Under the pieces are notes generated by a model. The model saw nothing but the letters and a program-made list of their open reading frames with translations. It searched no databases and was not told the origin of the DNA. Below are positions 13,120 through 15,877 of a stretch of 15,877 nucleotides of DNA, piece by piece. The translations under genes and the position numbers were made by a program. Each line of letters begins with the position of its first letter. Position 1 is the stretch's first letter. The DNA is from CAWDMN01 sp963803155 (GTDB lineage Bacteria; Acidobacteriota; Terriglobia; Versatilivoradales; Versatilivoraceae). The stretch spans positions 1 through 15,877 of the forward strand of contig CAWDMN010000075.1 in the NCBI GenBank assembly GCA_963803155.1. Reading direction: 5' to 3'.

Positions 13120-15369
13120 ATGCCCGAAGAAATTCACAACAATGATGAATCACAACTGAAAATACCTGAAGTCCTCCCCGTCTTGCCGCTGCGGGATATT
13201 GTGGTGTTCCCTTTCATGATTGTGCCGTTGTTTGTCAGCCGCGACCGATCGATTCGCGCGGTGGATCAGTCTCTTTCCGAAAACCGGTTGATTTTTTTGA
13301 CGGCTCAGCGAGACATCAATTTGGAAGAACCCACTACCACGGACCTCTACCTGACCGGAACCGTCTCCATCATCATGCGGATGTTGAAGCTGCCCGATGG
13401 ACGCATCAGAATTCTTGCCCAAGGATTGACTCGTGCGCGGGTGGAATACTTTGATGAGACTTCCCGCCCTTACCTTCAAGCCAAAATCACGGTCATCCCG
13501 GAACAAGGGATTGAAAATCCCAACGTGGAATTAACTGCCTTGATTCGCAATGTCCGGGGAGCCTTGGAAAAGGCCGTCAGTCTTGGGAAAAATGTCTCTT
13601 CGGAAGTGATGGTGCTGATGGCGAACCTTGATGATCCGGGCCGACTGGCGGACCTCGTAGCCTCCAATTTGGAACTCAAGCCCGAAGAAGCCCAAGTGGC
13701 GCTCGACTTGGTGGATCCTCAAGCCCGTCTCCGCAAGATTCATGACCTGCTGACTAAGGAGTTGGAGCTTTTGACGGTCCAGCAGGAAATCAATATTCAG
13801 GCCAAAGGAGAGATTGACAAGTCTCAACGGGAATTCTATCTGAGGCAGCAGCTTAAAGCCATCCAACAGGAGTTGGGAGAAGGGAACGAGCTTTCCGAAG
13901 AAGCTCAGCAATTGCGGGAAAAAATTGCCAAAGCCGGCATGCCCAAAGATGTCGACGAGGAATGTGAGCGCCAATTGAAACGGCTGGAGCGCATGCACCC
14001 GGATTCCGCGGAAACCGCCATTATCCGCAACTACCTGGAATGGATGAGTTCGCTACCCTGGTCCATTTCAACCGTCGATAATTTAGATCTTTTGCGCGCT
14101 CAAAAAATCCTGGATGAAGACCATCACGGGCTGGAAAAAATCAAAGAGAGAATCGTCGAGTATCTCGCGGTGCGGAAATTGAAATCCGACACTAAGGGGC
14201 CCATCCTCTGTTTTGTCGGTCCCCCGGGCGTCGGCAAAACCTCCCTGGGGAAATCCATCGCGCGGGCATTGGATCGAAAATTCGTGAGATTGAGTTTGGG
14301 CGGGGTTCACGATGAAGCCGAGATCCGCGGCCATCGGCGCACTTACGTCGGCGCCATGCCGGGACGGGTGATCCAGAGCCTGCATCAGGCCGGCTCCAAC
14401 AATCCTGTGTTCATGATGGATGAGGTGGATAAGATCGGCATGGATTATCGCGGCGATCCCTCTTCGGCTCTGCTGGAGGTCCTCGATCCGGAACAGAACA
14501 ATTCTTTCCGCGACAATTATCTTGGGGTTTCTTTCGATCTTTCCAAAGTGATGTTTATAACCACGGCCAACTTGCTGGATCCAATTCAGCCCGCTTTTCG
14601 GGATCGCATGGAGGTCATTGAACTGACCGGTTACACCGAAGAAGAGAAGCTAGCCATTGCCAAAAAGCATCTGATTCCCAAACAATATGCCGAACACGGG
14701 TTGAAACCAAACCAGTTGCATATTTCGGATGCCACCTTGCGAATGGTGATTTCTCAATACACCCGTGAAGCGGGCTTGCGCAACCTGGAGAGGGAAATCG
14801 GCGGGATCTGCCGCAAGGTTGCCCGAAAAATCGCGGAAGGACAGGCCACGAAGCATCAAATTACTCCCGAAAATTTGAAGGAATTCCTGGGCACGCCGAG
14901 AATTCTCCCCGAAGAACTCCTCAAAAAGGATCAAGTGGGAGTTGCCACCGGCTTGGCTTGGACTCCGGCGGGTGGAGACATCATGTTTATTGAAGCCACC
15001 GCCATGAAAGGAAAAGGTAATTTGACTTTGACCGGCAAGTTGGGGGAAGTCATGAAGGAATCGGCGCAGGCCGCCCATAGTTATGCACGAAGCAAAGCGC
15101 ACGAATTAGGAATTGATGACGATTATTTCCAGCAGCACGACATCCATATCCATGTCCCGGAAGGAGCCATCCCTAAGGATGGTCCTTCCGCGGGTATTAC
15201 CATGGCGACCGCCATGATTTCCCTGTTCACCGGCAAGCCCGTAAAAAAGAGTGTGGCCATGACCGGGGAGATTACTTTGCGCGGAAATGTGCTTCCCATT
15301 GGGGGACTCAAGGAAAAAATCCTGGCTGCTCGGCGAGCCAAAATAAAGACCGTGATTATTCCCTCCTAA
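13120..15369 (+). CDS. lon: ATP-dependent protease Lon (frameshifted near the C-terminus)
   Basis: Lon degrades misfolded and regulatory proteins in the cytoplasm. The substrate-binding N-domain (about 17-210; starting LPVLPLRDIVVFPFMIVPL) is followed by a coiled-coil region (about 225-290). The AAA+ module has Walker A GPPGVGKT at 367-374 and Walker B FMMDE at 431-435. The protease domain carries the catalytic dyad S690 (DGPSAG) and K733 (GGLKEK), spaced 43 residues apart as in E. coli (S679/K722). The frame stops at 15369 after VIIPS, about 20-30 residues short of the family norm. Conserved C-terminal sequence (NQKDLEDLPKNLVKVM) continues in another frame from 15366, so one base is missing. 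The catalytic residues are intact. The ATG has a weak TGGAAA ribosome-binding site. hsp20 lies 41 bases upstream. Confidence 0.96.
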   Translation: MPEEIHNNDESQLKIPEVLPVLPLRDIVVFPFMIVPLFVSRDRSIRAVDQSLSENRLIFLTAQRDINLEEPTTTDLYLTGTVSIIMRMLKLPDGRIRILAQGLTRARVEYFDETSRPYLQAKITVIPEQGIENPNVELTALIRNVRGALEKAVSLGKNVSSEVMVLMANLDDPGRLADLVASNLELKPEEAQVALDLVDPQARLRKIHDLLTKELELLTVQQEINIQAKGEIDKSQREFYLRQQLKAIQQELGEGNELSEEAQQLREKIAKAGMPKDVDEECERQLKRLERMHPDSAETAIIRNYLEWMSSLPWSISTVDNLDLLRAQKILDEDHHGLEKIKERIVEYLAVRKLKSDTKGPILCFVGPPGVGKTSLGKSIARALDRKFVRLSLGGVHDEAEIRGHRRTYVGAMPGRVIQSLHQAGSNNPVFMMDEVDKIGMDYRGDPSSALLEVLDPEQNNSFRDNYLGVSFDLSKVMFITTANLLDPIQPAFRDRMEVIELTGYTEEEKLAIAKKHLIPKQYAEHGLKPNQLHISDATLRMVISQYTREAGLRNLEREIGGICRKVARKIAEGQATKHQITPENLKEFLGTPRILPEELLKKDQVGVATGLAWTPAGGDIMFIEATAMKGKGNLTLTGKLGEVMKESAQAAHSYARSKAHELGIDDDYFQQHDIHIHVPEGAIPKDGPSAGITMATAMISLFTGKPVKKSVAMTGEITLRGNVLPIGGLKEKILAARRAKIKTVIIPS

Positions 15370-15455
15370 ATCAAAAAGACCTGGAGGATTTGCCCAAGAA
15401 TTTAGTGAAAGTCATGAAAATCGTTCCCGTCGAAGAAGTCCGGGTCCTTCTGGAC
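15366..15455 (+). pseudogene. lon: Out-of-frame C-terminal tail of Lon, cut at the sequence switch
   Basis: In the frame beginning at 15366 the translation reads LNQKDLEDLPKNLVKVMKIV, then PVEEVRVLL. This matches the expected Lon C-terminus (family pattern xDLEDxPxxVxxxM...VxxVxEVL). One additional base at 15361-15366, for example a third C in the CCTCC run, would restore a continuous Lon. The tail loses its identity near 15440-15455, where GC-rich DNA begins, so the true stop codon is missing from this window. Confidence 0.8.
15430..15455. other. Probable chimeric junction between two genomes
   Basis: To the left, + strand sequence encodes the Lon tail at the window's moderate GC. To the right, minus-strand sequence encodes cytochrome b subunits at roughly 70% GC by eye. 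Both the lon tail and the cytochrome b C-terminal gene lose their expected sequence within these bases. Two unrelated genes broken tail-to-tail at one point, with a sharp composition change, is the pattern of a misassembly, though a real recombination cannot be excluded. Confidence 0.7.
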
Positions 15456-15692
15456 CCGGACGACGGCGTCCTGCTTGACGAGCGCGAGCAGCCGGTAGGG
15501 CTTGGCCGACATCGGCACCCGCTGCTTGTCGATCTCCGTGGTCCGTCGCTCCGGTGGGGCGGCCGGAAGCGGCGTCCGGCGGGCCGGTGGCGGCGGGCTC
15601 GGGCGCCCTGGGCGCACGGGCGCCCGCCTTGTCGGGCCGTTGGGCGCACCAGTGGGCTCGGGCTGGGGGAGGTTCGTCCGTTCGTCGGTCAT
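15440..15692 (-). CDS. Start of cytochrome b C-terminal subunit (partial, GC-rich foreign segment)
   Basis: This minus-strand frame begins at ATG 15692, whose ATGA overlaps the stop of the upstream cytochrome b gene. It encodes a long Pro/Arg-rich N-terminal extension. After it comes MSAKPYRLLALVKQDAVVRV, which resembles the linker that precedes the membrane domain in split bc-complex cytochrome b C-terminal subunits. The similarity stops at about 15440-15450, where the frame runs into Lon sequence read backwards, so the membrane part is missing. Codon use is extremely GC-rich, unlike the rest of the window. The assignment rests mainly on the upstream gene. Actinobacterial or another high-GC origin is likely; this is inference. 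Confidence 0.55.
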
Positions 15693-15877
15693 GCGGTCGT
15701 TCCCTCCGGCCTGAGCGGTCCGGAGATGCCGCCGTCCTTCCTGATCCGCCAGAAGTGGACGGCCAGGAAGACGGCTGCAGCAAGTGGCATGAGGATCACG
15801 TGGAGCACGTAGAACCGGAGCAGGGTGTTCTGGCCCACCTCGATTCCGCCCAGGAGCAGCAACTGCGTGGGCTTGTT
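15689..15877 (-). CDS. Cytochrome b N-terminal subunit of a bc-type complex (3' end only)
   Basis: The minus-strand frame entering from the right edge ends at TGA 15689. It encodes a transmembrane helix and tail containing VGQNTLLRFYVLHVILMPL, then VHFWRIRKDGGISGP. This is the fourth helix of the cytochrome b6/b N-terminal family: the two His residues in LHVI and VHFW are the heme-ligand positions spaced as in the family, and RKDGGISGP is a common C-terminal signature. The protein is the quinol-oxidising membrane subunit of a bc complex. About 62 residues are visible. The stop overlaps the start of the next gene. The segment is very GC-rich and probably does not belong to the organism encoding Lon. 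Confidence 0.85.
   Translation of the reverse strand, partial: NKPTQLLLLGGIEVGQNTLLRFYVLHVILMPLAAAVFLAVHFWRIRKDGGISGPLRPEGTTA

Noticed and set aside
15366..15366. Programmed -1 frameshifting in lon
   Set aside because: There is no clear slippery heptamer or downstream structure, and Lon is not known to use programmed frameshifting. An indel near a suspected misassembly is simpler.
15390..15812. 140-codon + strand frame across the right end
   Set aside because: It begins inside the Lon tail and continues as the antisense of GC-rich cytochrome b genes; high GC alone keeps it open.

Overview
The window reads as bacterial chromosome from a Gram-negative (diderm) organism of moderate GC. Apolipoprotein N-acyltransferase, a SPOR-domain protein and a NfeD/slipin pair point to a diderm envelope. 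The block of ECF sigma factor, zinc-binding anti-sigma factor, B-box zinc-finger membrane protein and DUF4097 protein is an arrangement I associate with Acidobacteriota. That assignment is inference with moderate confidence; there is no rRNA or other marker gene here to settle it. No tRNA, rRNA, CRISPR array or transposase is visible.

Layout. A small secreted Cys-containing protein lies on the + strand at 92-307. From about 510 to 11440 nearly everything is on the minus strand. In transcription order (right to left) the genes are: ECF sigma factor (11440-10832), zf-HC2 anti-sigma factor (10762-10067), B-box/LiaI-like membrane protein (9888-9268), DUF4097 beta-solenoid protein (9271-7889, ATGA-coupled to the previous gene), a 400-base stretch with no convincing gene but a 13-bp perfect inverted repeat, a structured leader with an extended -10 promoter, an exported TolB-like/TPR protein (about 7118-5787), NfeD-type membrane serine protease (5729-4434), slipin (4259-3495), SPOR protein (3152-2385) and Lnt (2096-510). 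From 12057 to about 15450 the genes are on the + strand: nrdR, an Hsp20 small heat-shock protein, and ATP-dependent protease Lon.

How the genes may work together. The sigma/anti-sigma/B-box/DUF4097 set looks like a self-regulated envelope-stress module. An ECF-type promoter (GAACTT, 15-bp spacer, CGTATC) sits just upstream of the sigma gene. The TPR, NfeD and slipin genes form a second envelope group, with NfeD and slipin as a classic membrane protease/scaffold pair. Hsp20 and Lon are adjacent protein quality-control genes.

Right end. At roughly 15430-15455 the sequence switches abruptly to very GC-rich DNA. That DNA encodes, on the minus strand, the end of a cytochrome b N-terminal subunit and the start of a cytochrome b C-terminal subunit. 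Both Lon and the second cytochrome b gene are cut at the switch, and Lon carries a one-base frameshift about 65-90 bases before it. I read this as an assembly chimera rather than biology. It should be resolved before anything to the right of about 15430 is attributed to this organism.

The most interesting native features are the exact 18-residue periodicity of the DUF4097 protein, the ECF module with its visible autoregulatory promoter, and the strong 40-nt hairpin in the leader of the TPR gene. I found no convincing evidence of a wholly new defence or mobile system.
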